This document shows, piece after piece, positions 17,921-28,134 of a DNA stretch of 64,000 nt. The stretch spans positions 142,763-206,762 of the forward strand of contig JAJZES010000006.1 in NCBI GenBank assembly GCA_021845985.1, read 5' to 3'. How positions within the stretch are numbered: position 1 is the stretch's first letter; each line of letters opens with the position of its first letter. Below the pieces are notes generated by a model. It had not been told where the DNA came from and made no database searches. It saw only the letters and a list, made by a program, of their open reading frames with translations. A program made the translations under genes and the position numbers. Source of the DNA: Pseudomonadota bacterium (GTDB lineage: Bacteria > Pseudomonadota > Alphaproteobacteria > Acetobacterales > Acetobacteraceae).

Positions 17921-19255
17921 ATGCTCCCCACCGTGGTCATCGCCGGTCGGCCAAATGTCGGCAAATCGACCCTGTTCAACCGTCTCGCCGGGCGGCGCGC
18001 GGCGCTGGTCGCCGACACGCCGGGGGTGACGCGCGACCGCAAGGAAGCCGAGGCGATGCTGCGCGGCCGCATGGTGCGGCTGGTCGATACGGCGGGGCTG
18101 GAGGAGGCGCCGGCCGGGTCGCTGGCCGGGCGGATGCACGCCTCCGCCGCCGCGGCGGTGGCGGAAGCGGCGCTGGTGCTGTTCGTCATCGACGCGCGCG
18201 CCGGGGTGACGCCGGCGGACGCGCATTTCGCCGCCTGGCTGCGCCGCCAGGGGCGGCCGGTGCTGCTGATCGCCAACAAGGCCGAAGGGCGGTCCGGCGC
18301 GACCTCGGCGCTCGATGCCTATTCGCTCGGCCTGGGCGACCCGCTCGCCGTCTCGGCCGAGCATGGCGAGGGGCTGAGCCAATTGATGGCCGAGGTCGCC
18401 GACCGGGTGCCGGAGATGGTGGCCGCAGAGACGACCGAGCGGCCCTTGCAACTGGCCATCGTCGGCCGCCCGAACGCCGGCAAATCCACCCTGGTCAACC
18501 GGCTGCTCGGTACCGAGCGGATGATCACCGGGCCGGAACCGGGGCTGACGCGCGACGCGGTGACGGTGCGGCTGTTCGACACCGACGGCACCGCGATCGA
18601 CCTCGTCGATACGGCCGGGCTGCGGCGGCGGGCGCGGATCGAGGAGCATTTGGAAAAACTCTCCACCGGGGCGGCGATCCAGGCGCTGAAGATGGCCGAA
18701 GTGGTGGTGCTCGCCGTCGATGCGACGGAGGGGCTGCACGAGCAGGATCTGACGCTCGGGCGGCTGATCGAGCGCGAGGGCCGGGCGATGGTGCTGGCGC
18801 TGACCAAGTGGGACGCGGTGGCCGAACGCGGCGCGCTGACCCGCGCGGTGTCCGACCGGCTGGAGACGAGCTTCGCGCAGATCAAGGGCCTCGCGGTGGT
18901 GAAGCTGTCGGCGCTGACCGGCGAGGGCCTGGACAAGCTGCTGCCGGCGGTGCGGCAGGCGCATGCGCTGTGGAACCTGCGCGCCGGCACCGCCGAGCTG
19001 AACCGCTGGTTCGAAGATGCGCTGGCCCGCCATGCGCCGCCGCTGGTCAGCGGGCGGCGGCTGAAGCTGCGCTACATCACCCAGGCCAAGGCTCGGCCGC
19101 CGACCTTCGTGGTGTTCGGCACGCGGGCCGAGCAGACGCCGGAGGATTACCGGCGCTATCTGGTCAACGGGCTGCGCGAGGCGCTGGCGCTGCCGGGCAC
19201 GCCGATCCGGCTCGAATTCCGCGGAACGAAGAACCCGTTCGCCGAGGGGGCTTAG
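17921..19255 (+). CDS. der: Ribosome biogenesis GTPase Der (EngA)
   Basis: Essential GTPase with two tandem G domains acting in 50S subunit assembly. In the 444-residue protein the first domain has G1 GRPNVGKST, G3 DTAG and G4 NKAE (a variant of NKxD); the second has G1 GRPNAGKST, G3 DTAGLRRRARI and G4 TKWD. The KH-like C-terminal domain includes LKLRYITQAKARPPTFVVF and ends GTKNPFAEGA, with the family GTKNPF motif. It closes the yfgM-bamB-der operon and faces a convergent alcohol dehydrogenase gene. Confidence 0.97.
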   Translation: MLPTVVIAGRPNVGKSTLFNRLAGRRAALVADTPGVTRDRKEAEAMLRGRMVRLVDTAGLEEAPAGSLAGRMHASAAAAVAEAALVLFVIDARAGVTPADAHFAAWLRRQGRPVLLIANKAEGRSGATSALDAYSLGLGDPLAVSAEHGEGLSQLMAEVADRVPEMVAAETTERPLQLAIVGRPNAGKSTLVNRLLGTERMITGPEPGLTRDAVTVRLFDTDGTAIDLVDTAGLRRRARIEEHLEKLSTGAAIQALKMAEVVVLAVDATEGLHEQDLTLGRLIEREGRAMVLALTKWDAVAERGALTRAVSDRLETSFAQIKGLAVVKLSALTGEGLDKLLPAVRQAHALWNLRAGTAELNRWFEDALARHAPPLVSGRRLKLRYITQAKARPPTFVVFGTRAEQTPEDYRRYLVNGLREALALPGTPIRLEFRGTKNPFAEGA

Positions 19256-19266
19256 CCGGCGCCCTA

Positions 19267-19310
19267 CCCGCCCGGCGCGCCGCCAAGCAGCCTGTTAGCG
19301 GCCGGGCGGG
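19267..19310. terminator. Long inverted repeat between der and the alcohol dehydrogenase
   Basis: Perfect 10-bp arms CCCGCCCGGC (19267-19276) and GCCGGGCGGG (19301-19310) separated by 24 bases, in the gap between convergent genes. The right arm includes the last codons of the alcohol dehydrogenase. No T run follows, so this is terminator-like by position and structure only. Confidence 0.4.
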
Positions 19311-20341
19311 ATCAGCACCACCCGGCCAGCCACCTGCCCGCTCTCCACCATCCGATGCGCCGTTGCCGCGGCGTCGAGCGGCAGCGTCGCGGCGATCACC
19401 GGACGCACCCGGCCCTGTGCCACCAGCCGCAATGATGTCTCCAGTTGCGCCCGCGAGGCCCCCTTCGCCCCCAGCAGCGACAGGCCGCGCAGGAACAGTT
19501 GCGCCGGGCTGAAGCTGGCGAATTCGCCGCCGAGCTGGCCGACCAGCACGATCCGCCCGCCCTCCGCCATGCTGCGGCGGAGCGGGTGGAACAGCGTGCT
19601 GCCGACATTGTCGATGGCGATGTCGGCGCCCTCGCCAGCGGTCCGGGCGCGCACCTCGGCGGAAAAGTCGGCGCCCGGCGACGTCACCACCACCGCATCC
19701 GCTCCGGCCGCGGCGATCTGCGCCGCCTTCGCCGCGGTCGTGGTGATGCCGATGGTGAAGGCGCCGCCGAGGCGGCAGAGCTGCACCCCATGCAGTCCCA
19801 GGCCGCCGCCGGCGCCGGTGACCAGCGCCCGTTCGCCGGCCATCAACCGGCCGACATCGACGATGGCGTTCAGCTCGCTGCCGATGGCGCAGCCGGTCAC
19901 CGCGGCCTCGGCGAAGCCGACCCCGTCGGGGATCGCCACGACGTTTTCGGCGCCGATCGTCACCAGCTCGGCATAGCCGCCGTTCAGCCCGGCATCGCCG
20001 AGGAACACCCGCTCGGCACACAGCGTCTCCCGCCCGCCGCGACAATGGCGGCAGGCGGTGCAGACATGCCGGTGATGCGTCGCCGCCACCCGGTCGCCGA
20101 GCGCGAAGCCGCTCACCTGCGCCCCAAGCGCCTCGACCACGCCGGCCACCTCATGGCCCAGGATCACCGGCAGGCCGACGCCACGGCGGAATGTGCCGTT
20201 GCGCACGACGATGTCGTGGAAGCACACGCCGCAGGCGGCAACGGCGATGCGCACATCGCCGGGGCCAACCGCCGGCGGCGCCACCTCGGTCAGGCTCAGC
20301 AGATCGGCGGCGCCGGTGCGCCCGAGCACCACCGCGTGCAT
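19295..20341 (-). CDS. Zinc-dependent alcohol dehydrogenase, MDR family
   Basis: NAD(P)-dependent oxidoreductase of 348 residues. It shows the catalytic-zinc residues C40 (ACGVC) and H63-E64 (GHEVAG), a structural-zinc cluster C94-x2-C97-x2-C100-x7-C108 and a Rossmann motif GAGGGLGLHG near 170. All elements needed for activity are present. Start ATG 20341 shares one base with the upstream binding-protein stop codon. It is the last gene of the first LIV/acyl-CoA operon, so it may oxidise an alcohol intermediate of the imported compound; the substrate is unknown. Confidence 0.9.
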   Translation of the reverse strand: MHAVVLGRTGAADLLSLTEVAPPAVGPGDVRIAVAACGVCFHDIVVRNGTFRRGVGLPVILGHEVAGVVEALGAQVSGFALGDRVAATHHRHVCTACRHCRGGRETLCAERVFLGDAGLNGGYAELVTIGAENVVAIPDGVGFAEAAVTGCAIGSELNAIVDVGRLMAGERALVTGAGGGLGLHGVQLCRLGGAFTIGITTTAAKAAQIAAAGADAVVVTSPGADFSAEVRARTAGEGADIAIDNVGSTLFHPLRRSMAEGGRIVLVGQLGGEFASFSPAQLFLRGLSLLGAKGASRAQLETSLRLVAQGRVRPVIAATLPLDAAATAHRMVESGQVAGRVVLIPPGR

Positions 20342-21513
20342 CAGGCGGGTTTCATCCAGCCGCTGACGACATGCCATTTGCGGTCCCGCGCCTGCATCAT
20401 CGCGCAGGAGAGGCTGCCGGCATGCTGATCGTGGCTGAAGGTGATCGGCCCCATCAGCCCGGTGTCGAACTCGGAAATCCCCTCCAGCGCCGCCACCAGA
20501 GCATCGGGCGCGGTGTTACCGCCGGCGCGCCGCACCGCCTCGGCGAACAGCCGGCCGCTGTTGTAGCCGTGCATGCTGTAGGTCGTCGGGTGGGTGCTCG
20601 GCAGGTATTTCGCCTGTGCCGCCAGCATCGCCTTGACCGCCGGCTTGTCAGAATCGAGCGGCTCCATCACCGCGACGGCGAGGGCGCCCTCGGCCAGGGC
20701 GCCGGCCAGGGCGAAGGTCTGCGGATCACCAAGCGCGTTGTGGCCGCTGAACTGCGGATGCCAGCCGAGCTTGTTGGCCTCCCGCATGACCAGCGCCGCG
20801 TCGCGCGGGATGCCGAGGAACACGACATGCTCCGCCCCCGCCTCGCGGGCCTGGGCCACCACGCCGCTGAAATTGGTGGTGCCACGGTCGAACGGCAGGC
20901 GCTGCACGACGACGCCGGCGCGCTTGAGCTGCGCCTCCAGGCCGATGATGGCGTCCTGGCCGAAATCGTCATTCTGATAGACCGCAGCGATATGCGACTG
21001 TTTCAGCGTGCCGGTGATGTAGTCGGCCAGCACCGCCATCTGCACCCGCACTTCCGGCAGCGTGGTGAAGGCGTAGGTCTTGGTCGGGCTGGTCAGTGCA
21101 TGGCTGAACGCATACGGGAACAGCAGCGGCAGCCGGCTTTCCTGCACCAGCGGCAGCAGCGCCGCGGTGCCGGCGGTGCCGGCCGGGGCGACGATGGCAA
21201 CCACCTTGTCCTGCTCGGCCAGCTTGCGCCCGGCGGCGACGGTGCGCGAGGGATCGTAGCCGTCATCCTCGGCGATCAGCGTCACCGGGCGGCCGCCGAG
21301 GCCGCCGCCGTCATTGGCCTCCGCCACCCAGGTTTTCAGCCCGTCGCGCACCCCGGCGCCAAGCAACGACAGCGAGCCGGAGAGCGGGCCGACGAAGCCG
21401 ATGGTGATCGGCCCATCCGCCGCCCGCGCCCGCGCCGGCACTGCCAGCGCCGCGGCGGCGGCGGCAAGCTGGCCGAAATGGCGTCGCGACAGCAGCCTTG
21501 ATGTATTCTGCAT
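20341..21513 (-). CDS. LIV-type ABC substrate-binding protein (system 1)
   Basis: Periplasmic binding protein of 390 residues in the Peripla_BP_6 (LivJ-like) family. A signal with SRRHFGQLAAAAAA suggests Tat export, cut near ARA-ADG. The mature start ITIGFVGPLSGSLSLLGAGVRDGLKTWV and the VTLIAEDDGYDPSRTVAAGRKL region are typical of LIV-type receptors. The neighbouring CoA ligase suggests an organic acid rather than an amino acid as ligand. It starts 26 bp after the ligase stop and ends overlapping the alcohol dehydrogenase start. Confidence 0.92.
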   Translation of the reverse strand: MQNTSRLLSRRHFGQLAAAAAALAVPARARAADGPITIGFVGPLSGSLSLLGAGVRDGLKTWVAEANDGGGLGGRPVTLIAEDDGYDPSRTVAAGRKLAEQDKVVAIVAPAGTAGTAALLPLVQESRLPLLFPYAFSHALTSPTKTYAFTTLPEVRVQMAVLADYITGTLKQSHIAAVYQNDDFGQDAIIGLEAQLKRAGVVVQRLPFDRGTTNFSGVVAQAREAGAEHVVFLGIPRDAALVMREANKLGWHPQFSGHNALGDPQTFALAGALAEGALAVAVMEPLDSDKPAVKAMLAAQAKYLPSTHPTTYSMHGYNSGRLFAEAVRRAGGNTAPDALVAALEGISEFDTGLMGPITFSHDQHAGSLSCAMMQARDRKWHVVSGWMKPA

Positions 21514-21539
21514 GATGACCCTCCCGTTGCCCTTTTTGC

Positions 21540-23112
21540 TCACCGCGTCAGCGAGATGCCCTCGCGTTCGCGGTCCCACAACTCGGCGCGGTGCGCCTCG
21601 GCCCACGCCTTGAGCTTGTATTTCTCGATCTTCTCGCTGGCGGTCTTGGGCAGCGCCTCGATCAGGGCGACGAAGCGCGGCACCATGAAATACGGCATGC
21701 CGGCATTGGCGAAATGGACGATCTCCGGCTCCGTCAGCGTCGCGCCCGGCAGCGCCACGACGAACACCATCACCTCGTCCTCGCCGAGTTCGGCGGCGAT
21801 CGGCACCGCGGCGACTTCGAGCACGTTCGGGTGCCGCCCGATCAGCATCTCGACTTCATAGGCGGAAATATTCTCGCCGCGGCGGCGGATGGCTTCCTTG
21901 CGGCGATCGACGAAGGAGAGGAAGCCGTCTGCGTCGAGCGAGCCGCGGTCGCCGGTGTGAAACCACAGCGTCCGGCACTCGCGCAGCGTCGCCTCCGGCA
22001 TCTCGAAATAACCGAGCATCATCGCCGCCGGCTCGCTCGGGCGCACGGCGATCTCGCCGACCACGCCCGGCGGCAGCACGCGGTCGGCCTCGTCGAGAAT
22101 GGCGACCTCGGCCAGCCCGCGCGCCCGCCCGGCGGTGGCGCCCTTGTCCGCCGGATCGTCGGGCAGCAGCATGGTGGCGGGAAATGTCTCGGTCATGGCG
22201 TAAAGCGACGTCACCTGCACATTGTAGCGGGAGGCGATGGCGCGATGGGTCTGGCTGGTCAGCGGAATCACCATCGCCTGACGCACCCGATGCGCGGTGT
22301 CGGCGGGTGAGGCCGGCTGTTTCAGCAGGATATTGGTCATCGCGCCGAGCGCGTTGAACTGGGTTGCGCCGGTGCGGCTTATGTCGTCCCAGAACTGGCT
22401 GGCGGAGAAGCGCGGCGCCAGCGCCAGCGTCGCATCCGCCCACAGCGCGGCATAGCACGAGTACCAGAGCGCATTGCCGTGAAACAGCGGCAGGCAGGTG
22501 TAAAGCACGTCGTCGGCGCGGTAGCCGAAATGCTGCGCCAGATGCCGCCCGACGGCGTGCGCCTGCGCATGCGGACTGACTACCCCTTTCGACGGGCCGG
22601 TGGTGCCCGATGTATAAAGGATGCAGTGCGGATCATCGTAGCGCACCCGCGCGGCATCGGGCGGCGTGTCCGGCGCGGCGGCGAACGCCTCCAGCGGCTG
22701 ACCGGCGCCGCCGCCGCCGAGGCGGAACCACAGCGTCACCAGATCAAGTCCGGCGGCGATCTCGCCGACGCGGGCTGCCCAGTCGGCGCCGACGACGACG
22801 GCGCGGCTTTTCGACTGGGTCAGGAAATAGCGCAGCAGATCGCCGCGCGCCGCGGTGTTGACCGGCACCGCGACGGCGCCGATCTTGCCGAGGCCCCACA
22901 GCGTGTAGAGAAACTCCGGGCCGTTCGACAGCAACATCGCGACATGATCGCCGCGCGCGATGCCGGCGGCAGCAAATCCGTTGGCATAGCGGTTGGTCCA
23001 CGCGTCAAGCTCGGCATAGGTGATGCGTTGGTCGTGCCACAGCAACCAGGTCCGCTCGCCGACGCGCCGCGCCTTGTCGGCGAGCATGTGGCCGACGGTG
23101 CGATGCTCCAGA

Positions 23113-23126
<14 letters not shown>
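21540..23126 (-). CDS. AMP-forming acyl-CoA synthetase, CaiC-like
   Basis: Activates a carboxylic acid to its CoA thioester using ATP. The 528-residue enzyme has the P-loop-like YTSGTTGPSKGVV (about 171-183), the adenylate motif YAMTETFPAT, the hinge RRKEAIRRRGENISAYEVE and the catalytic-lysine C-terminus KTASEKIEKYKLK. The RRGENIS pattern and length are closest to crotonobetaine/carnitine-CoA ligases, but many such enzymes act on other acids. It overlaps livF by 14 bp in one operon with a complete LIV importer, so it probably activates what that importer brings in. Confidence 0.9.
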
Positions 23127-23836
<710 letters not shown>

Positions 23837-23844
<8 letters not shown>

Positions 23845-24610
23845 CGGCCGGCGCCTCACCGAGATAGGCGGCCATCACCGCACGGTCGCGCAGCACCGCC
23901 TGCGGCACGTCATGGGCGATGACGCGCCCGGCATCCAGCACCACCACCTCGTCGCAGAGCCGCGCCACCAGCGCCATGTTGTGCTCGACCAGCACGATGC
24001 CGAGGCCGCGCACATCGCGCAGTTCGCGCAGCATGTCGGCAAGGCGGTCGATCTCGGCGTCGTTCAGCCCGGCCACCGGCTCGTCGAGCAGCAGGAAGCG
24101 CGGCGCCGCCATCAGACTGCGCGCCAGATCGACCAGCTTGCGATGGCCATAGGGCAGCAGCGCCATGTCGCGGTCGGCATCGGCGGCGAGGCCGATGGCG
24201 TCGAGCGCGGCCAGCGCGCGGTGGCGCGCCGCCGCCTCCTGCCGCCGCGCAGCGGGCAGCGCGAACAGCTCGGCCAGCAGCCCGTAATGCAGGTCGCGGT
24301 GGCAGCCGGCGCGCAGCGTATCCAGCGCGGTGAAGCCGGCGACCAGCTCCGGGTGCTGGAACACCCGGCCGATGCCGCGCGCGGCGATGCGGTGCATCGA
24401 CAGGCCGGCAAGCTCGGTGCCGTCGAGCCGGATGGAGCCGGCACTCGGCCGGGTGATGCCGGAGATGCAGTTGAGCAGTGTGCTCTTGCCGGCGCCGTTG
24501 GGGCCGATCAGACCGAGGATGCGGCCGGGCGCGGCGGTGAACCCGACATCGCGCACCGCGGTCAGCCCTCCGAACCGCACCGTCAGCCGGGTGATGGCCA
24601 GTCCGCTCAT
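23837..24610 (-). CDS. LIV-type ABC ATP-binding protein LivG (system 1)
   Basis: ATPase of 257 residues with Walker A GPNGAGKST, Walker B FLLLDEPVAGLND and the BCA_ABC_TP_C tail MAAYLGE found in LivG. The usual LSGG signature is here ALLPYGHRKLVDLARSL, a LivG-type variation of LPYGxQR. Start ATG 24608-24610 overlaps the livM stop; the end overlaps livF by eight bases. Confidence 0.93.
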
Positions 24611-25527
24611 GTCAGCCGCCACGACCGCGGCGCGATTCCGGCGAGGCCGCGCGGCAGGAAAATCATCGCCAGCACCAAAGCGAGGCCGAACACCAGGCCC
24701 GGCGCATCCTTGATGCCGCGGAACGCCTCCGGCAGCAGCACGAAGAACACCGCCCCCAGCACCGGCCCGGCGCGGCTGCCGAGACCGCCGACGACAACCA
24801 TGCCGAGGAAGCTGATCGACAGGCCAAGGCCGAAACTCTCGGGATTGATGTAGCGCACCAGATAGGCATAGAGGCCACCGGCGATGGCGGCGTAGAAGGT
24901 GCTGAGCGCGAAGGCGGCGACGCGGAAGCGGGCGATGCCGATGCCGAGCGTGCCGGCGGCGATCTCGCTGTCGCGCAACATCAGCATCGCCCGGCCGGTG
25001 CGCATGCGCGCGACATTGCCGGCGCACCACAGCCCGAGCGCCAGCACCGCCAGGGCAACATAGTAGAGCGCACGGCCATTGTTGAGCACGAGGCCGGCGA
25101 TGTGCGGCGGCGCCAGCTCCAGCCCGGCGCCGCCGCCGGTCAGCCCGCGCCACTCGAACAGCGCCTTCTGCACCACTGTACCGAAGCCCAGCGTGGCGAT
25201 GGCAAGATAGAGATTGCGCAGCCGCAGCGCCGGCAGCGCGGCGAGCGCGCCGATGCCGGTGGACAGCAGCGCCGCGGCGAGCAGCGCCAGCGGGAACGGC
25301 AGCAGCCCGCGCTGCGTCAACAGGCCGGTGGCATAGGCACCGATGGCAAAGAACGCTGCATGACCCAGGCTGATCTGTCCGGCTAATCCGGTCAGCAGAT
25401 TCATCCCGATGGCGACCAGCGCATAGATGAAGGTCAGCGTCAGCAGATAGGTGACATAGCCGCCGACACCCCACGGCAGCGCCAGCAGCGCCGCAGCGAG
25501 CGGCAGCAGCAGGCGGCGGCCGGTCAT
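24607..25527 (-). CDS. LIV-type ABC permease LivM (system 1)
   Basis: Membrane permease of 306 residues with about eight to ten helices. The segment YALVAIGMNLLTGLAGQISLGHAAFFAIGAY is the hallmark of LivM, and GLGSRAGPVLGAVFF is the cytoplasmic EAA-like loop that contacts the ATPases. ATG 25527 gives MTGRRLLLPLAAALLALPWG. It overlaps livH and livG by four bases each. Confidence 0.94.
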   Translation of the reverse strand: MTGRRLLLPLAAALLALPWGVGGYVTYLLTLTFIYALVAIGMNLLTGLAGQISLGHAAFFAIGAYATGLLTQRGLLPFPLALLAAALLSTGIGALAALPALRLRNLYLAIATLGFGTVVQKALFEWRGLTGGGAGLELAPPHIAGLVLNNGRALYYVALAVLALGLWCAGNVARMRTGRAMLMLRDSEIAAGTLGIGIARFRVAAFALSTFYAAIAGGLYAYLVRYINPESFGLGLSISFLGMVVVGGLGSRAGPVLGAVFFVLLPEAFRGIKDAPGLVFGLALVLAMIFLPRGLAGIAPRSWRLT

Positions 25528-26396
25528 ACCTTGCGCATCCGCACCCGGCCGAGCAAACCCTCCGGCCGGATGGTCAGCACGGCGATCAGCACGATGAAGG
25601 TGAGCGCATCGCCGAATGACGGCGACAGATAGGCGCCGACCAGATTTTCCAGCACGCCGAGCACGAGGCAGCCGCCAAACACGCCCCACAGGCTGGACAG
25701 CCCGCCGAGCACGCCGCCGGCAAACCCCTTGATCAGCAATGCGCCCATCATGTTGGTGTCGAGGAACAGCGCCGGCGCCACCAGCACGCCGGCGATGCCG
25801 CCGGCCAGTCCGCCCAGCCCCCAAGCAAGGGCAAACGAACGGCCAATCGGGATGCCGACCAGCCGCGCCATCACCGCGTCCTGGCTGGTGGCGCGCAGCG
25901 CCAGCCCGGCCCAGGAGTAGCGCAGCAGCAGCGTGACCCCAAGGATCACCGCCAGCGCCACGCCGATATTGGCAACGCTGTCGAGCGGCAGCGGCACGCC
26001 GGCGACGAACACTGGCGGCGCATCGCCGAGCGGCGAGGGAAAGATATGCGTCTCGTGTCCCCAGATCATTCCGGCGATCGAATTGAGCACGATATTGAGG
26101 CCGAGCGTGGCGATCACCGCCGACAGCACCGGCCCGCCGATCAGCGGGCGGATCACCAGAATCTGCACCGCGACCCCCTGCAGCACGGCGAAACCGAGCG
26201 CCAGGGCCACCGCCGCCCACCAGCCGAGGCCGTAGCGATCCAGCAGCGAATAGGCGACGAAGGTGCTGACCATCGCCATTTCGCCCTGGGCGAAATTGGG
26301 GATGTCGGTGACCCGGATGACGATGGCGAGCGCGATTCCGACCAGCGCATAAAGGCTGCCCGCGGCCAGTCCGCCGAGAATGAGGTTGCCGATCAC
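25524..26396 (-). CDS. LIV-type ABC permease LivH (system 1)
   Basis: Permease of 290 residues, first gene of the transporter operon. MIGNLILGGLAAGSLYALVGIALAIVIRVTDIPNFAQGEMAM matches the LivH N-terminus, where N-x-AQGE follows the second helix, and GGVLGGLSSLWGVFGG is the ATPase-coupling loop. The 60-bp gap to the TetR gene may carry the operon promoter unless transcription continues through from TetR. Confidence 0.93.
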   Translation of the reverse strand: MIGNLILGGLAAGSLYALVGIALAIVIRVTDIPNFAQGEMAMVSTFVAYSLLDRYGLGWWAAVALALGFAVLQGVAVQILVIRPLIGGPVLSAVIATLGLNIVLNSIAGMIWGHETHIFPSPLGDAPPVFVAGVPLPLDSVANIGVALAVILGVTLLLRYSWAGLALRATSQDAVMARLVGIPIGRSFALAWGLGGLAGGIAGVLVAPALFLDTNMMGALLIKGFAGGVLGGLSSLWGVFGGCLVLGVLENLVGAYLSPSFGDALTFIVLIAVLTIRPEGLLGRVRMRKV

Positions 26397-26456
26397 GGCG
26401 CCATCACCTTTGTTTCCTCCCCCGACGCTCCGGCGCAGGCGCGCCGGATGCCGCCG

Positions 26457-27119
26457 CTATTTGGCCGTCGTCAGCGGCATCAGACCGACATCGCGCGCCA
26501 GCGCCGGCGCCGGCGCGCTGCTCAGCATGCGTTCAAACAGATCGCTGACCGCGGCCGTGGTCTGCGTCGCGGTCCACGGCCCGCTGTGGCGGAACCATTT
26601 GGGGATCCAGTTGAGCGCGCCAAGAATGGTGAACATCGCCAGTTTCGGGTCGCAGGCGACGATGCTGCCGTCGGCGATGCCGTCGCGCACCAGATCACGC
26701 AGCGCCTGCTCGAAGCGGTCGCGCATCTGCACCATGCGCGCATGGTCCGGCGGCGTCAGCGCGTTTTCCTCCATCAGCACGACGCAGGCGCTGAGTTCAT
26801 CCAGCATCTGTTCGAGATAGAGCGCCAGCGTCAGCCGCAGCCGGCCGCGCCCGGTGGCTTCCTGTTGCCGCGCGCGGGCGAGGCTGTCGAAGGCGACATC
26901 CATCGCCTTCTCGAAGCAGGCCATCAGCAGCGTCTGCTTGTTGGGGAAATAGTGGTACAGCGCCGCCTTGGTGACGCCGAGGTTCTGCGCGATCTCATCG
27001 AGCGACGTGGCATGAAAGCCGCGCCGGTTGAACGCCGCCGCCGCCTCGCGCAGCAGCGCCGCGCGCTTGCTCTCGTACAATTCGTCCTTGCTGGGAACGG
27101 TGTTCTTCCAGACCGCCAT
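26457..27119 (-). CDS. TetR-family transcription regulator
   Basis: Dimeric repressor with an N-terminal helix-turn-helix (AAFNRRGFHATSLDEIAQNLGVTKAALYHYFPNKQTLL) and a C-terminal helical ligand pocket. KAALYHYFPNKQTLL is the signature recognition-helix region; several regulators of fatty or organic acid breakdown look like this. I prefer ATG 27119 (MAVWKN). The longer reading from ATG 27149 would place the start codon inside a 14-bp palindrome that looks like this protein's own operator. It is divergent from a MaoC gene and upstream of the LIV operon, so it likely controls both in response to an acyl-CoA. Confidence 0.9.
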   Translation of the reverse strand: MAVWKNTVPSKDELYESKRAALLREAAAAFNRRGFHATSLDEIAQNLGVTKAALYHYFPNKQTLLMACFEKAMDVAFDSLARARQQEATGRGRLRLTLALYLEQMLDELSACVVLMEENALTPPDHARMVQMRDRFEQALRDLVRDGIADGSIVACDPKLAMFTILGALNWIPKWFRHSGPWTATQTTAAVSDLFERMLSSAPAPALARDVGLMPLTTAK

Positions 27120-27139
27120 GGGCGCTGCAATCACCTCGC

Positions 27140-27168
27140 TTGTCTGCATACAGACTAGAGGCTAGGCT
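27140..27168 (+). promoter_or_regulatory. Promoter with embedded palindromic operator, maoC side
   Basis: TTGTCT (-35, 27140-27145), a 17-base spacer and TAGGCT (-10, 27163-27168), about 50 bp before the MaoC start. The perfect inverted repeat GTCTG-CATA-CAGAC at 27142-27155 covers the -35/spacer region, where a TetR-family repressor would block RNA polymerase. It also overlaps the upstream alternative TetR start. Confidence 0.5.
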
Positions 27169-27217
27169 ACTTTCTGGCAAGCGGGCCGACCGCCCGTTCA
27201 ATCCGACGGAGGCTGCG

Positions 27218-27670
27218 ATGGGTCTGCATGTCGAAGAGTTCGTGCCGGGCCATGTCACCATCACCCGCGGTCGCACCGTCGGCGAAGGTGATATTTCGCT
27301 GTTCGCCGGTCTGTCGGGCGATCACAACCCGCTGCATGTCGATGCCGCCTTCTGCGCCGAAACCGAATATGGCGGGCGGATCGCGCATGGGCCGCTCAGC
27401 CTGTCGATGGCGATAGGGCTGATGTCGCAACAGAATCTGATCGACGGCACGGCCATCGGTCTGCTCAACGTCAACTGGAACTTCGTTGGCCCGGTCAGGA
27501 TCGGCGACACCATCCACGCCTGCGTCACCGTCCAGCAGGCGCGTCTGAGCCGCAAGCCGGGCCGCGGCGTGGTCACTCTGCGGCTGGAGGTGATCAACCA
27601 GCATGGCGCCACGGTGCAGGATGGCACCATGACGCTGCTGATGAAGGCGCGGGATCAGGCGAGTTCGTAG
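27218..27670 (+). CDS. MaoC-like hot-dog dehydratase (1)
   Basis: Enoyl-CoA hydratase-type enzyme of 150 residues. The catalytic motif LFAGLSGDHNPLHVDAAFC carries the Asp/His dyad of (R)-specific hydratases, followed by GGRIAHGPLSLSMA. ATG 27218 is preceded by GGAGG. This is the only plus-strand catabolic gene here, divergent from TetR and overlapping the convergent OB-fold gene by 16 bp. It likely hydrates an unsaturated acyl-CoA in the local pathway. Confidence 0.9.
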   Translation: MGLHVEEFVPGHVTITRGRTVGEGDISLFAGLSGDHNPLHVDAAFCAETEYGGRIAHGPLSLSMAIGLMSQQNLIDGTAIGLLNVNWNFVGPVRIGDTIHACVTVQQARLSRKPGRGVVTLRLEVINQHGATVQDGTMTLLMKARDQASS

Positions 27671-28122
27671 TGAAAATCGGTGATCCGTCCGGCGCGCTGG
27701 GCGCCGAACACGACGTTCACCCGGGTTCCCGGCCGCAGCCGCGCCGCCGCCGCCGGCACATCGCTCAATGCGAGGCCGCGGACGAAATTGACCATCGCGG
27801 TGCTGACGCCGTCCAGCCGGACATAGGCGATGGCATAGGGCGGCGGCGGCAGATGCTCAAACGCGGCGGTGACGATCGTTGCCGCCTCGATCTCGCCGGC
27901 CAGCCCCGCCTCGACCCAGCCGTCGCAGGGCTGGAAGGAGCGTTCGCAATAGGCGCGCGGCGGCAGATAGACGAGGCCCGAGTCGCTGCAGCGTGAGGCC
28001 AGGATGCGGCCCTCACGCAGCGCCGCAAAGAACGTGCCGGCGACCTTGCCGACCGAGTAGGTGTAGCGGACGTGCCATTCGCCATGGATCACGTCGTCAT
28101 CGACGGCCTGGGTTGTGGTCAT
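27655..28122 (-). CDS. DUF35 OB-fold protein, partner of thiolase-like enzymes
   Basis: Small acyl-CoA-binding protein, 155 residues, with a rubredoxin-like N-terminal part and OB fold (GEIEAATIVTAAFEHLPPPPYAIAYVRLDG, then LRPGTRVNVVFG). Family members such as ChsH2 bind thiolase-fold or MaoC partners. The zinc-ribbon is degenerate: CSDSGLVYLPPRAYCERSFQPC shows a single Cys at the first knuckle and irregular spacing at the second, so metal binding may be lost. It lies directly downstream of two thiolase-fold genes on the same strand. Confidence 0.86.
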   Translation of the reverse strand: MTTTQAVDDDVIHGEWHVRYTYSVGKVAGTFFAALREGRILASRCSDSGLVYLPPRAYCERSFQPCDGWVEAGLAGEIEAATIVTAAFEHLPPPPYAIAYVRLDGVSTAMVNFVRGLALSDVPAAAARLRPGTRVNVVFGAQRAGRITDFHYELA

Positions 28123-28134
28123 GGTCTGTCTCCC

